Of a stretch of 64,000 nucleotides of DNA, positions 53,471 through 62,219 are shown in pieces. Both the position numbers and the translations under genes were made by a program. A model generated the notes under the pieces. That model was not told where the DNA came from. It made no database searches and saw nothing but the letters and a program-made list of their open reading frames with translations. Source of the stretch: CADEER01 sp965216585 (lineage in GTDB: Bacteria; Desulfobacterota; Binatia; HRBIN30; CADEER01); NCBI GenBank assembly GCA_965216585.1, contig CBDCGC010000003.1, positions 186,001 to 250,000 on the forward strand. Reading direction: 5' to 3'. Position 1 is the stretch's first letter, and every line of letters begins with the position of its first letter.

Positions 53471-53872
53471 ATGCGCTCGATGAACATCCTGGTCACGGCC
53501 TCGCTACTTTTCCTGCCGGCATCACTGGCCTGCGCCGATCATCACGCCGGCGGCGAAGGCGATGCGGCCGCGGCGCAAGCGGCGGAACCGGCGGTCAAGC
53601 TGACCGTCGTCAACATCATGACCCCGCAGGGTGTGAAAATCTGGACGCCGGAATCGATCTTCGCCAACAAGGGAGACGTCGTCCAACTTCGCTTGATCAA
53701 CAAGCTCGACAAAGAGCACGGCTACACCATCGCGGCTTTCGGCGTCGAGAAGGTCGTCGCCGCTGAATCTGCCGAGACCGTGACCTTCACGGCCGACAAG
53801 GCAGGCATCTTTCCCATCTCCTGCCACCTGCACCCACCGCACGTCGCCGGTCAGATCGTCATCCTCGAATAG
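53471..53872 (+). CDS. Nitrosocyanin-like exported cupredoxin
   Basis: A 133-residue exported protein: signal peptide ending SLACA, a short His/Ala/Gly-rich linker, then a cupredoxin domain. Its C-terminal half (TIAAFGVEKV, TFTADKAGIFPISC, HLHPPHVAGQIVILE) closely resembles nitrosocyanin as I recall it. Copper ligand candidates: H83 (in KEHGYTI), C118, H121 and H124. In nitrosocyanin the H83 position is a glutamate, so this protein has a changed ligand set. It directly precedes a dihaem cytochrome c, three bases apart, suggesting a periplasmic electron-transfer pair. Confidence 0.85.
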   Translation: MRSMNILVTASLLFLPASLACADHHAGGEGDAAAAQAAEPAVKLTVVNIMTPQGVKIWTPESIFANKGDVVQLRLINKLDKEHGYTIAAFGVEKVVAAESAETVTFTADKAGIFPISCHLHPPHVAGQIVILE

Positions 53873-53874
53873 CG

Positions 53875-54675
53875 ATGCGTTCCATCGTGCGACGAGCCCT
53901 GCTGGCGCTACTCGCTGGCGGCTCGTTTGCATGCGACGGCCGAGCATCGACGTCGCCGATCGTGGCGAGCGCAACGCCGTCCTCGCGCACCATCGCCGGT
54001 CACGACGTCTATCGCGATCACTGCGCCATCTGTCATGGAGCCGAAGGCCGCGGCGACGGCGAGGCGGCTCATCGTTTTGCCGTCGCGCCACGCGATTTCG
54101 TCAAAGCCGAGTACCGGTTTCGTTCGACCGGTTCGGGAAAGTTGCCGACTGACGACGACCTCCGGCGCACCATCGTCGATGGCCTCGGAGGCACCGCGAT
54201 GGTGCCTCAGAATCACCTGTCCACCGCAGAAGTCGACGCCGTCATCGAATACGTCAAGTCACTCAGCCCTCGTTTTGCCGAGGGTGGGACCCTGCGCGTC
54301 ACCAAGATGCCCGCGGCCATTCCGCCATCTCCGGAGGCTCTGCGCAAAGGACGCAACATCTACCTGGAGGCCGGTTGTGACGGCTGCCACGGCGATCTCG
54401 GCAAGGGCGACGGTCGATCGGCGACCGACCTCTCACAAGCGCCGGCCGACCTCGGTCGCCACCCGCTCAAGGGAGGCTCGAGCGCCGAGGACATCCTGCG
54501 CGCCATCGTCACTGGACTCAACGGCACGCCGATGCCCTCCTACCACCTACTCTACGACGACGCCGACATGTGGGCTCTGGCGTACTACGTCGAGTCCCTG
54601 GGGTCCGAGAGCGGCGAAATGAACGAACAAGAGAGGCTCGGCTGGGAGGTCGAGAAGCGCACCCCCACGCACTAG
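53875..54675 (+). CDS. Dihaem c-type cytochrome lipoprotein
   Basis: A 266-residue exported protein with lipoprotein signal GGSFAC (Cys20) and two cytochrome c domains: CAICH at 50-54 with Met109 as probable sixth ligand (GTAMVPQ), and CDGCH at 168-172 with Met220 (GTPMPSY). Built like cytochrome subunits of periplasmic oxidoreductases or caa3-type oxidase domains. It lies three bases after the cupredoxin gene, and the two are almost certainly co-transcribed. A membrane-anchored electron carrier accepting from the cupredoxin is likely. Confidence 0.92.
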   Translation: MRSIVRRALLALLAGGSFACDGRASTSPIVASATPSSRTIAGHDVYRDHCAICHGAEGRGDGEAAHRFAVAPRDFVKAEYRFRSTGSGKLPTDDDLRRTIVDGLGGTAMVPQNHLSTAEVDAVIEYVKSLSPRFAEGGTLRVTKMPAAIPPSPEALRKGRNIYLEAGCDGCHGDLGKGDGRSATDLSQAPADLGRHPLKGGSSAEDILRAIVTGLNGTPMPSYHLLYDDADMWALAYYVESLGSESGEMNEQERLGWEVEKRTPTH

Positions 54676-54869
54676 ACGGCGCATTCCGCCATCGGCGTCG
54701 CACCGATCGTTCAAGTCCGAAACAACCGTTCACCGTTGATTTCAAGCACTCGAGCGCGGCACTCTTGCAACACCAGGGAAAACACGGAGGGTGGAACATA
54801 ATCCGCAGCACAGCATCCCGAGAAAGGACTTCCAGAGGGGTTCCAGCCCGTCTGTCCGTCGTTCGCCGT

Positions 54870-55442
54870 TCATCGTCGAGACGTCGGATTGCCGGTATGG
54901 CCGACCGCCGCTCGCACCTCGCGCAACCACTCGACCAGACGGCGGGCCTCGCGCGAGTGGTTGCGCGCCACCCAGTTGCCACTGCCGCTGAGAAAGACGT
55001 GCTGGTAGCGACGCAGCCGGGCGTCGTAGAGATACGCCACATCCAGCTTGCCGCTGCGTTCGAACGACAGCGGATCGCGGGTCACCCTTCCCTGCGCCGC
55101 CGCCTCGATGTAACCGACCATCTCGGCCAGAACACGCGGATCGACCGAACCGACGCGAACGGCGCCGTCGTGCTTGCGCAAGAGATCCGCTTCACCGACG
55201 AAGTCGCTGCGCTGTTCACTCGGAAACCACGGCTCGTCTCGCCGGTAACGCCAGACCAAGCCATCGGCATCGACGAAGATGCCCCTCAGCTCGTATCCCC
55301 ATTCGTCGTCGAGCTCGAAGGAATCGAAAAGGACGTGCCCGGTTTCGCTCGCCGGCGTTTGCCGATCGCCGATCACCGAACAAGACGCCAGCATCGATGC
55401 GGCAGCCACCAACCACCACCGCGTTCTCGCCTTCCTCACCAT
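54870..55442 (-). CDS. Lipoprotein of unknown function
   Basis: About 190 residues, lipoprotein signal ending SMLASC. The mature part has DEWGYELRGIFVDADGLVWRY, KLDVAYLYDARLRRYQHVFL and a final helical segment (REARRLVEWLREVRAAV). No family recognised. The start at 55442 has AGGAGG nine bases upstream; another ATG lies at 55451. Divergent from the TerB-like gene. The 194-bp stretch after it (54676-54869) holds no gene I can support. Confidence 0.7.
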   Translation of the reverse strand: MVRKARTRWWLVAAASMLASCSVIGDRQTPASETGHVLFDSFELDDEWGYELRGIFVDADGLVWRYRRDEPWFPSEQRSDFVGEADLLRKHDGAVRVGSVDPRVLAEMVGYIEAAAQGRVTRDPLSFERSGKLDVAYLYDARLRRYQHVFLSGSGNWVARNHSREARRLVEWLREVRAAVGHTGNPTSRR

Positions 55443-55560
55443 CCTCACCATCCTCCTGTAGCGGTTGACTCCGTCCGCCGTGCTCACGAAAGTGACATAT
55501 CGGGCGCGCTGGCGCCATTCCACACTCCGTTGCATGCGATTCGAACGACGAGGACAACCA

Positions 55561-56097
55561 ATGGCTTTGCGCCGACTACTCTCGCTATTCCAGCCCAACG
55601 AACGCAGCGACGCCGGCAATCCGTTTGCCGAAAAGCTGCGCCATCACCTGACCTCGCTGAGCGAGGACCGGCTCGAGTTTCTCGCCGGCTTCGCCGGCCA
55701 GCTCACGCGCGTCGCCTACGCCGACGACGATGTCTCGGAGAGCGAGCGACAATCGATCGCCGCGATCCTCGTCGAGCATGCGAACCTGCCCGCTGCCGAC
55801 GCCGCCGTCGTCATCGATCTCCTACTCGGACAGCTACAACGGCTGCGCGGCACCGACGAGTTTCAGCTCAACCGCGCCGTCAACCGGCACGCGAGTGCCG
55901 AGGAAAAGGAACACCTCGTCGATTGCCTCTTCGCCGTCGCCGCCGCCGACAATTTGATTTCCAACGTCGAAGACCAGGAAATCCGCCGCATCGCCTACGG
56001 CCTCGACATCACCAACCGCTGCCTGATGACGATCCGCTCGCGCTACCGCGACCGTCTCGAGATCCTGCAAAGCGCCGCTGCCCTGCGCGACGGTTGA
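55561..56097 (+). CDS. TerB-family protein
   Basis: A 178-residue all-helical protein with the TerB pattern: LAGFAGQLTRVAYADDDVSE (acidic helix pair with the Asp/Glu metal-binding residues), QSIAAILVEHANLP, and a second half HLVDCLFAVAAADNLISNVED repeating the acidic motif. TerB domains bind divalent metals and occur in tellurite-resistance and membrane-linked systems; alone, as here, the role is unknown. ATG at 55561. Tail-to-tail with the dockerin-type gene, 13 bases apart. Confidence 0.85.
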   Translation: MALRRLLSLFQPNERSDAGNPFAEKLRHHLTSLSEDRLEFLAGFAGQLTRVAYADDDVSESERQSIAAILVEHANLPAADAAVVIDLLLGQLQRLRGTDEFQLNRAVNRHASAEEKEHLVDCLFAVAAADNLISNVEDQEIRRIAYGLDITNRCLMTIRSRYRDRLEILQSAAALRDG

Positions 56098-56110
56098 CCG
56101 TCCCGATCGC

Positions 56111-58327
56111 TCACTCGCAGGCGGGCGGGTCGAGAAAGTAGAAGCTCACCGTCGTGTCGGCGACACCGGCGTCACCGCGCACGACGCCGAGAGTGCGTCC
56201 GAGAGCGGGGTGCGGGCTCGAGCCGAGCGCGTCGGCAGTCAGTGTAAACGGTGTGATCTCGGCGCGGCTCGCACCCTGGCTGTCGAGCATTTCGAACACC
56301 GCCTGGATGCTGCCGTCGCTCAGGCGTTTGGCGTAGTGCACGACCCAATCGTTGCCGCTGGCGTGGGCGCGCGTCGTCCAGCGCTGATCCGATTTCGCAT
56401 CCGGGCCGTGGATCACCTGATCGGCGATCAGCGAACCGCCCGAGCTGTCGCGATAGAACGAGGCAAAGCGGATCTGCCAGTTGTCGCCGTGCTGGCGGAT
56501 GGCATTCTCCGTCCAGATGGCCGCGAAGTGGTCGCCGTTGTAGGCGAGGTCGGGGAACTCATCCCAGTTGTATTCCTTGCCCGGGTTGACCTTGATGTGC
56601 GGTCGCATGCGGCCGTCGCTCAACCAATACTTGGTCATCACCCCGCCGCTGGAAACCTTGATGTCCTTGACACTGAGAATGGCGAAGCCGTCGCCGTCGT
56701 AGTGAGCGCGCGGGTAGAACTGATGGGTGAAATCGAAATCGACGAGATTGACGAAGCCGGTTTCGCCTCCGTCCGCATCCATCTTGAAACCGTACGAGCA
56801 AGAGTGACCGACACAGTCGCCCTCGACGACGGCGATGAAGCCGCCGGGGTACGAGTCGATGTCGCCGTCCGCTTCGCTGTCCCAAATGGTCGAATACAGC
56901 AGATTGGGTCCGACCGTGTGGCGCTGGCTGATCGCTCCGTCTTTGCTGACACTCTGGTAGTAGAGGTTGGCGCCCTCGGCGGTGAGCAAGCCGAAGTGAT
57001 CTTCGTGCCACGCCGCCATGTAGTAGCGCTGGCGGAAGCTGATCTTGGCGATTTCGTCCAACAGCATGGGGCCATGGGTGATGACACCCGCCGTCGATAC
57101 GTGAGCGTAGTAGAGCCGCACCACCGAAGCGAAGCCGGGATCGTCACGCAACCAGAACAGTCCCCACCCGTCGTCCGTCGTCACGGTGTCGGCGAGCCAG
57201 AGATTGCCACCGAGTTGCGTGCTGATGACGATTGGCTGTGAGATCTGCCAGCTCAACCCACCCGGGCAGACGGGGGTTGCCGTAGGGCTCGGCGTAAGAG
57301 TTTGCGTCGGGGTTTTGGTGATCGTCGGGGTTTTCGTGACCGTCGGCGTTTTGGTGAACGTTTTGGTTTTCGTGAAGGTCGGCGTCTTGGTGAAAGTCGG
57401 CGTCTTGGTAAACGTCGGCGTCCTGGTCGGAGTCAGGGTGTAGGTGTACGTAGGAGTGTTGGTCGCGGTCTGAGTGTACGTGTTGGTAGGCGTGTTGGTC
57501 GCAGTCGAGGTGCTCGTCAGCGTCGGCGTATGGGTCGCAGTCGAGGTGCTCGTTGGAGTAGGCGTGGACGTCGGCGGGATGGGAGTCGCCGTCGCCGTGG
57601 GGGGAATCGGAGTCGCGGTTGGGGTGGCCGGAATCGGGGTTGGGGTTGGTGTCGCGCTCGCCTGCGGCGTCGCGCTCGGACTGGCCTCGCCTCCGCCGCT
57701 TCCCCACGAGCCGGAGCAATCACCGATCAACACCGCGGCGAAGTCCTGTTCGGTCTCGGCGCCGGACAGCGGCTCATAGCCGATACCGCCACGCCGACAC
57801 CCACTCCCGTCAACGAGAGGTTGGACGACCGTGCGGGTCGCCGTCTCTTCGACCATCGGCACGAAGTGCCAGTCCGAAGCGCACGACTCGACGGCTGGAA
57901 ACACTTCGAGCGAGCCAACCAGGAAGCGAAGAATCCGCGACGCATCGAGGGCCGAGATGGTGCCATCACCGGTCACGTCACAGGCCAGCGTTTCAAAAGC
58001 CCCAACCGGCTTCATGCCGACGACCGCCTGCAGAACATGGACCGCATCGAGCGCAGAAATGGCGCCGCGGTGGTCACCAACCTTGAGTGGTTCGGCAACC
58101 ACGGTGTCGCCGCTCTGTTGCATCCCGACGTAGGAGCCATCGGAGTGCGTATCAGCGCTGGCCGGCGACGTGCTGGCGAAAACGACCTGCGCATCCGACA
58201 CAGGCACTGCCGTGTCATAGTAAACGATGGTTCCCGCGATCGGTGCGTCCTGCGCTCGCGCTCCGGAAACCGCCGCAACGGCCGCGACCGCAATCGCCAC
58301 CGCGAGGTTGCTCTTTCGTATCACCAC
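56111..58327 (-). CDS. Secreted dockerin-type protein with long Thr/Pro linker
   Basis: About 738 residues from a GTG at 58327 (58324 equally possible), which gives a proper signal peptide (NLAVAIAVAAVAAV...ARAQ); the open frame reaches an ATG at 58417 with an unlikely 30-residue lead. Order: carboxypeptidase-like or Ig-type N-terminal part with GTIVYYDTAVPVSDAQVVF (31-70); a dockerin type I pair (84-138; second loop DVTGDGTISALDA canonical, first loop GDHRGAISALDA degenerate); a Thr/Pro linker of about 140 residues (215-353) with TPTFTK units; and a C-terminal propeller-like region (TTDDGWGLFWLRDD, FGLLTAEGANLYYQSV) ending at a Cys. No enzyme signature found. Confidence 0.8.
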   Translation of the reverse strand: MVIRKSNLAVAIAVAAVAAVSGARAQDAPIAGTIVYYDTAVPVSDAQVVFASTSPASADTHSDGSYVGMQQSGDTVVAEPLKVGDHRGAISALDAVHVLQAVVGMKPVGAFETLACDVTGDGTISALDASRILRFLVGSLEVFPAVESCASDWHFVPMVEETATRTVVQPLVDGSGCRRGGIGYEPLSGAETEQDFAAVLIGDCSGSWGSGGGEASPSATPQASATPTPTPIPATPTATPIPPTATATPIPPTSTPTPTSTSTATHTPTLTSTSTATNTPTNTYTQTATNTPTYTYTLTPTRTPTFTKTPTFTKTPTFTKTKTFTKTPTVTKTPTITKTPTQTLTPSPTATPVCPGGLSWQISQPIVISTQLGGNLWLADTVTTDDGWGLFWLRDDPGFASVVRLYYAHVSTAGVITHGPMLLDEIAKISFRQRYYMAAWHEDHFGLLTAEGANLYYQSVSKDGAISQRHTVGPNLLYSTIWDSEADGDIDSYPGGFIAVVEGDCVGHSCSYGFKMDADGGETGFVNLVDFDFTHQFYPRAHYDGDGFAILSVKDIKVSSGGVMTKYWLSDGRMRPHIKVNPGKEYNWDEFPDLAYNGDHFAAIWTENAIRQHGDNWQIRFASFYRDSSGGSLIADQVIHGPDAKSDQRWTTRAHASGNDWVVHYAKRLSDGSIQAVFEMLDSQGASRAEITPFTLTADALGSSPHPALGRTLGVVRGDAGVADTTVSFYFLDPPACE
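57280..57421. repeat. 18-bp tandem repeat array inside a coding linker
   Basis: About seven imperfect copies of an 18-bp unit encoding Thr-Pro-Thr-Phe-Thr-Lys and variants, on the minus strand. Further Thr/Pro/Ser/Ala units with another period continue to about 57680. Such arrays change copy number by slippage and alter linker length. Confidence 0.75.
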
Positions 58328-58476
58328 ACGCCTCACCACAACCCAACAACGAGCAACATCGATGCCAGCCCGCAACCGCCAATCCGAAGGCCCCGAGCCC
58401 TCGCTACTCACATGCAACTACATCAAATATGCAATGCTGCACACGTCCTTGTGACACTGGCGACGAAACAATCCAA

Positions 58477-58908
58477 CTACACTTCGTCTTCTTGCGGCTC
58501 CGGGGTCTGCACTCCCGCCGCCGTCGCGTCACCCGCGGCACTCCGCAGGATCGCCGCAGCGGCGCGGATACGCACCATCGGATTGTCGTCTTCGAGCGCG
58601 CTCCGCAAAACCTCGACCGCGTCCCCAGTCGTCGCGCGCAGCCTCTGTAGCGACTGGTACAATTGCGCCCGGCCGGCCGCGTAGTAAGCCGCGACGAAGC
58701 TCGGCTGCTCCAGCCACTTGCGCAGCGTCCGCTCTTTCACGCCACTCAATTCGGCGGCGCGCTCGAGGGAGTCGGTCTCCAGCAAACCGCGAATCGCCGC
58801 GGTCTGCTTGGGGGTGAGTTGGATGCGGTAGGGAAGCTCCGACGGCGTGCCCGGCTCGACCTCGCGGTTCTGCTCGATCTTCTGCAGTGCATCCCAGATC
58901 TTACTCAT
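58477..58908 (-). CDS. HTH protein with HEAT-like C-terminus (tandem paralog 2)
   Basis: A 143-residue protein. N-terminal MSKIWDALQKIE, a linker, then a helix-turn-helix segment (QLTPKQTAAIRGLLETDSLE, RAAELSGVKERTLRKWLEQP) like the HTH of phage small-terminase-type proteins, followed by FVAAYYAAGRAQL and a helical VEVLRSALEDDNPMVRIRAA. Its start overlaps the stop of its paralog by eight bases. Function unknown; DNA binding is likely. Confidence 0.75.
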   Translation of the reverse strand: MSKIWDALQKIEQNREVEPGTPSELPYRIQLTPKQTAAIRGLLETDSLERAAELSGVKERTLRKWLEQPSFVAAYYAAGRAQLYQSLQRLRATTGDAVEVLRSALEDDNPMVRIRAAAAILRSAAGDATAAGVQTPEPQEDEV

Positions 58909-59317
58909 CGCGAAACTCGGGCTGCCCCCGCTCCTGGCCGTTCGCTTCGCCGTTCTCGGCTTCTTCCGCCGGCATACCGATCGTGCGCAGCAGCTCGCCC
59001 GCTTGCTCGAGAACGGCCAGAGCCTTTTGCGTGGCCGTGTCCAACTTCTCCATCATCGAGTCGATCTCATCGCGGCCGGCTGCGTAGTAGGCGGCGACGA
59101 AGCCCGGCTGACCGAGCCAGCGGCGCAACGACTTCTCGGTAACTCCGGCAGCGCCTGCCGCTTCTTCGATGGTGGAGGTTCGCAACAGCGCGTGGATCGC
59201 AACGCGCTGTTTGGGGGTCAGGCGAACCTTGTCGAGATCGAAATCGCCAGAGTGACTCTGCGTAACGTCATCACGCTGCTTTTCGATCTTCTGTAGAGCA
59301 TCCCAGATACGACTCAT
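58901..59317 (-). CDS. HTH protein (tandem paralog 1)
   Basis: About 138 residues, starting MSRIWDALQKIEKQ and sharing with the downstream protein the block RLTPKQRVAIHALL, GVTEKSLRRWLGQP, GFVAAYYAAGRDE. The C-terminal part diverges (DTATQKALAVLEQAGELLRT, then an acidic tail). Start chosen at the ATG giving the shared N-terminus; the frame is open upstream to 59749. A local duplication produced the pair, and both are intact. Confidence 0.75.
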   Translation of the reverse strand: MSRIWDALQKIEKQRDDVTQSHSGDFDLDKVRLTPKQRVAIHALLRTSTIEEAAGAAGVTEKSLRRWLGQPGFVAAYYAAGRDEIDSMMEKLDTATQKALAVLEQAGELLRTIGMPAEEAENGEANGQERGQPEFRDE

Positions 59318-59464
59318 GGCGGCACGGAACCAAGCCGGGCCCCGCGCGCGAGACCCACCTCTTCGGAATAACAAGCTTTGCCATCTTCGTAAACGACGAA
59401 ATGGTCGAGCGCTTTGCGGCCTCCCGTTGCCTTTGTCATGGCGCTCCTTCACTCTTCCCGCCTG

Positions 59465-60394
59465 ATGGACGTTATCTTCGTGCTCACTGGCGCTGTCCTC
59501 CTCTACGCCGGGGGAGAGACTCTGGTGAAAGGAGCCGTCAGCTTTTCGCGAATTTATGGCGTCAGTTCCTTCGTAGTCGGCCTGACGGTGGTCGCTTTCG
59601 GGACGTCGACGCCGGAGCTCGCATCGACGCTGCTCGCCGTCCGCCGTGGCTCGGGGGATCTCGCCCTGGGCAACGTCATCGGCTCCAACACAGCCAACAT
59701 CGGATTGATCCTCGGCGCCGCCGCCGCAATCCAACCGATCGCCGCGCACCGTCGCTTCCTGCGCCGCGAGTCCCCACTGCTCCTCGCCGTTGCCGCACTG
59801 TTGGCAGTCGTTGTCGCCGACGCCTCACTGAACCGCGGTGAAGGGCTTTTCCTCGCACTACTGCTGCTCGCCTACGTCGCCTTCCTCTTTCGCTTCGACG
59901 ACATGGACATCATCGCCGAGGAAGACTACGACCAAGCACCGGGCACACCACTTGCCGCCCTGGTCTTGGTCATCGGCGGCGCGCTGCTTCTCGTCCTAGG
60001 CGCAGGCGCCCTGGTCGAAGGATCGGTTTCCCTGGCGCGCCGCATCGGTGTCTCCGAGCGCGTCATCGGCATCACTCTGGTCGCCTTTGGAACGAGCCTG
60101 CCCGAACTGGCAACCGCCGTCGTCGCCGCCCTGCAACGGCAGGCCGACATCGCGCTCGGCAACGTCGTCGGCTCCAACATCTTCAACATCCTCGGCGTGC
60201 TCGGCGTCACCGCAGCGGTTCACCCGTTTGCCATCACTCCGCCACCCCCTTGGCTGGACATGGCCGTCATGCTGGGTTTTTCGGTCGCCCTGGTGCCGTT
60301 CGTTCTCACCCGCAGGCGCATCGATCGAGCCGAGGGAGCGCTCCTCTTGATCGGCTACTTCTGCTACGTCGCAGCCCTCTTCGCTGCCAACTGA
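59465..60394 (+). CDS. Calcium/sodium antiporter (YrbG-like)
   Basis: A 309-residue member of the CaCA antiporter family with ten helices in two inverted repeats, each with the alpha motif: VAFGTSTPELAST and ALGNVIGSNTANIGLI in the first, VAFGTSLPELATAV and ALGNVVGSNIFNILGV in the second. The acidic residues in GTS-PEL bind the ions. The acidic loop (DDMDIIAEEDYDQ) lies between the halves. Start MDVIF at 59465 matches the family; upstream ATG at 59438 is possible. Convergent with the acyl-CoA synthetase gene, three bases apart. Confidence 0.93.
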   Translation: MDVIFVLTGAVLLYAGGETLVKGAVSFSRIYGVSSFVVGLTVVAFGTSTPELASTLLAVRRGSGDLALGNVIGSNTANIGLILGAAAAIQPIAAHRRFLRRESPLLLAVAALLAVVVADASLNRGEGLFLALLLLAYVAFLFRFDDMDIIAEEDYDQAPGTPLAALVLVIGGALLLVLGAGALVEGSVSLARRIGVSERVIGITLVAFGTSLPELATAVVAALQRQADIALGNVVGSNIFNILGVLGVTAAVHPFAITPPPPWLDMAVMLGFSVALVPFVLTRRRIDRAEGALLLIGYFCYVAALFAAN

Positions 60395-60397
60395 CGA

Positions 60398-62173
60398 TCA
60401 CACGCGGATCTCACCCGACTCGAGGCGCCGCTGCACCTCTGGCTCCAAAGGAGCGTAACGGCGGCGGCGATCGTCGCGAAAATAGATCGGCTCGGCTATC
60501 CGCGTGAGATCGAATCCTTCCTCTTGCAGGCGGCGTTTGCGGTGCTTCAAGGTAGCGGTGACATCCATCGCCCCCGACACTCGCACGAAGAGTGGTCGGG
60601 CATACGCCGGCAGTGTCCGTTCGGAGTATTCGTAGTAGGCGTCGCCATCGAAGCTACGGCCGGACTCCAGCACGATGAGAGCCATGCCGGCACGCCCTTC
60701 CGTATGCGGAACGCCAACACCGTAGACGGCGGTCTCAGCGACACCCGGCACGCCATTGAGCAGCTCGGCGACCTCGAGAGTGGCGACGTTCTCCCCCTTC
60801 CAGCGGAAGGTGTCGCCAATCCGGTCGACGAAGTAGAAGTACGATCGGCGGTCGCGCCGCATCAGATCGCCGGTGCGCAGATAGGTGTCGCCGGGTACGA
60901 AACAGTCGCGCAACAACTTCGCTTCGTTGTCGGCGGCGTTGACGTAGCCGTCAAAAGACATCCGCGTTTCCTTTGCCACCAGGCTCACCAGCTCGCCGAC
61001 CTCGCCGACCGCGCACTCGATCAGTCGGCCTCGAGCATCGCGGAGCGGCGCCTGCTGCACGTCGTCGAAACGCACCAAGCGAAGGTTGCGATGGGTTCCC
61101 GGCGCCGCCCGACCAATCGATCCGAGCGGCCCGCGGCGGTTCATCAAACTGACGTTGGCTTCGGTTTGCCCGTACGTTTCGAGCACTTCGTCGATTCCGA
61201 AACGGTCGACGAACGGGCGCCAGACGTCGGGGCGCAAACCCGGGCCGCTCGCCAGGCGCAGCCGGTGGGCGCGGTCCAGCTCCGTCGGTGGTTGCGCCAA
61301 CAAGTAACGGCACAGCTCACCAACATAGAGGAAATGCGTGGCCCGCGTGCGCCGAACGTCGCTGAGAAAGTGTCGCGCTGAGAATTTCCGGCGGCTGGCA
61401 AAGGCGCTGCCGTTGTGTAGTGCCGGCGAGAAGCCGACGAAATTGGAATAGCCGTGATAGAGCGGCGTCGGCGCGTACGAGCAATCGCCTTCCTCCATGC
61501 CGAGCACCGCCCGCAAGGAATATCCCCCCATCGTAAAGCGGCCGTGGCGGACGATGGCCGGTTTCGGATAGCCGGTCGTTCCGGAGGTGTAGATGTAGAG
61601 AAAGATCTCACCCAATCCAACGTCGGGAATCTCCACCTCCGCCGGCGAAGATTCGTCGAGCAGCGCTTCGAGGTCGCGCAGCGCCGGCACCCCGCAGCCG
61701 TAGCATACCGCTTGCGTTTCACCGGCAACCTCGGCGAGGGCGCCCGAACAGGCGGCGTCGGCCAGCACCACACGCGCCCCACTCGCGGCGAGCACGTGGC
61801 GCAGCGCCGCACCGCGCAGCGAGGTGTTGATCAAAGCGCCGATGGTCCCGGTCTTCGCCACCGCACCTTGCGCCATGAGAAAGTCGGGCGAGTTTTCCAT
61901 CGCGATGGCGACCACGTCGCCGCGCTCCACACCGGCACCGTGCAGAGCGCGCGCATAGCGATTGACGCCGGCGTTGTAGTCGCCAAACGACACATCGCCG
62001 TCCTCAAAACGCAGAAAGTCGCGATCCGGGTAGCGCTCGGCCTGCTGGCGAATGACGAAACCGGCGCTGCGCGCCTCGCGCAACGCGCCGCCGACGGCTC
62101 GTCCAACGCGACGATAGTGAGGTGCTTGGCGCAGATCCTCGAGTGCCGTCAGCCAACGCGACGCCCAATCCAT
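60398..62173 (-). CDS. FATP-type long-chain acyl-CoA synthetase
   Basis: About 591 residues of the ANL superfamily with FATP/very-long-chain features: N-terminal FGDYNAGVNRYARALH, phosphate loop IYTSGTTGYPKPAIV, ETYGQTEANVSL (A5), DTYLRTGDLMRRDRR, RIGDTFRWKGENVATLE (A8) and GAMDVTATLKHRKRRLQEE (C-terminal Lys). It would activate long-chain or steroid-side-chain acids to CoA thioesters using ATP. ATG at 62173 is chosen; a GTG seven codons upstream is possible. Downstream neighbours on the same strand are a hydrolase and a P450, fitting a lipid-catabolic cluster. Confidence 0.92.
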   Translation of the reverse strand: MDWASRWLTALEDLRQAPHYRRVGRAVGGALREARSAGFVIRQQAERYPDRDFLRFEDGDVSFGDYNAGVNRYARALHGAGVERGDVVAIAMENSPDFLMAQGAVAKTGTIGALINTSLRGAALRHVLAASGARVVLADAACSGALAEVAGETQAVCYGCGVPALRDLEALLDESSPAEVEIPDVGLGEIFLYIYTSGTTGYPKPAIVRHGRFTMGGYSLRAVLGMEEGDCSYAPTPLYHGYSNFVGFSPALHNGSAFASRRKFSARHFLSDVRRTRATHFLYVGELCRYLLAQPPTELDRAHRLRLASGPGLRPDVWRPFVDRFGIDEVLETYGQTEANVSLMNRRGPLGSIGRAAPGTHRNLRLVRFDDVQQAPLRDARGRLIECAVGEVGELVSLVAKETRMSFDGYVNAADNEAKLLRDCFVPGDTYLRTGDLMRRDRRSYFYFVDRIGDTFRWKGENVATLEVAELLNGVPGVAETAVYGVGVPHTEGRAGMALIVLESGRSFDGDAYYEYSERTLPAYARPLFVRVSGAMDVTATLKHRKRRLQEEGFDLTRIAEPIYFRDDRRRRYAPLEPEVQRRLESGEIRV

Positions 62174-62219
62174 GGTCGACGTCACACCGTCCACGTGATT
62201 CGCACGGCCAAACGCAGCT

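Noticed and set aside
57280..57700. CRISPR-like or non-coding repeat array
   Set aside because: Units have no spacers and encode Thr/Pro hexapeptides in the frame of a secreted protein.
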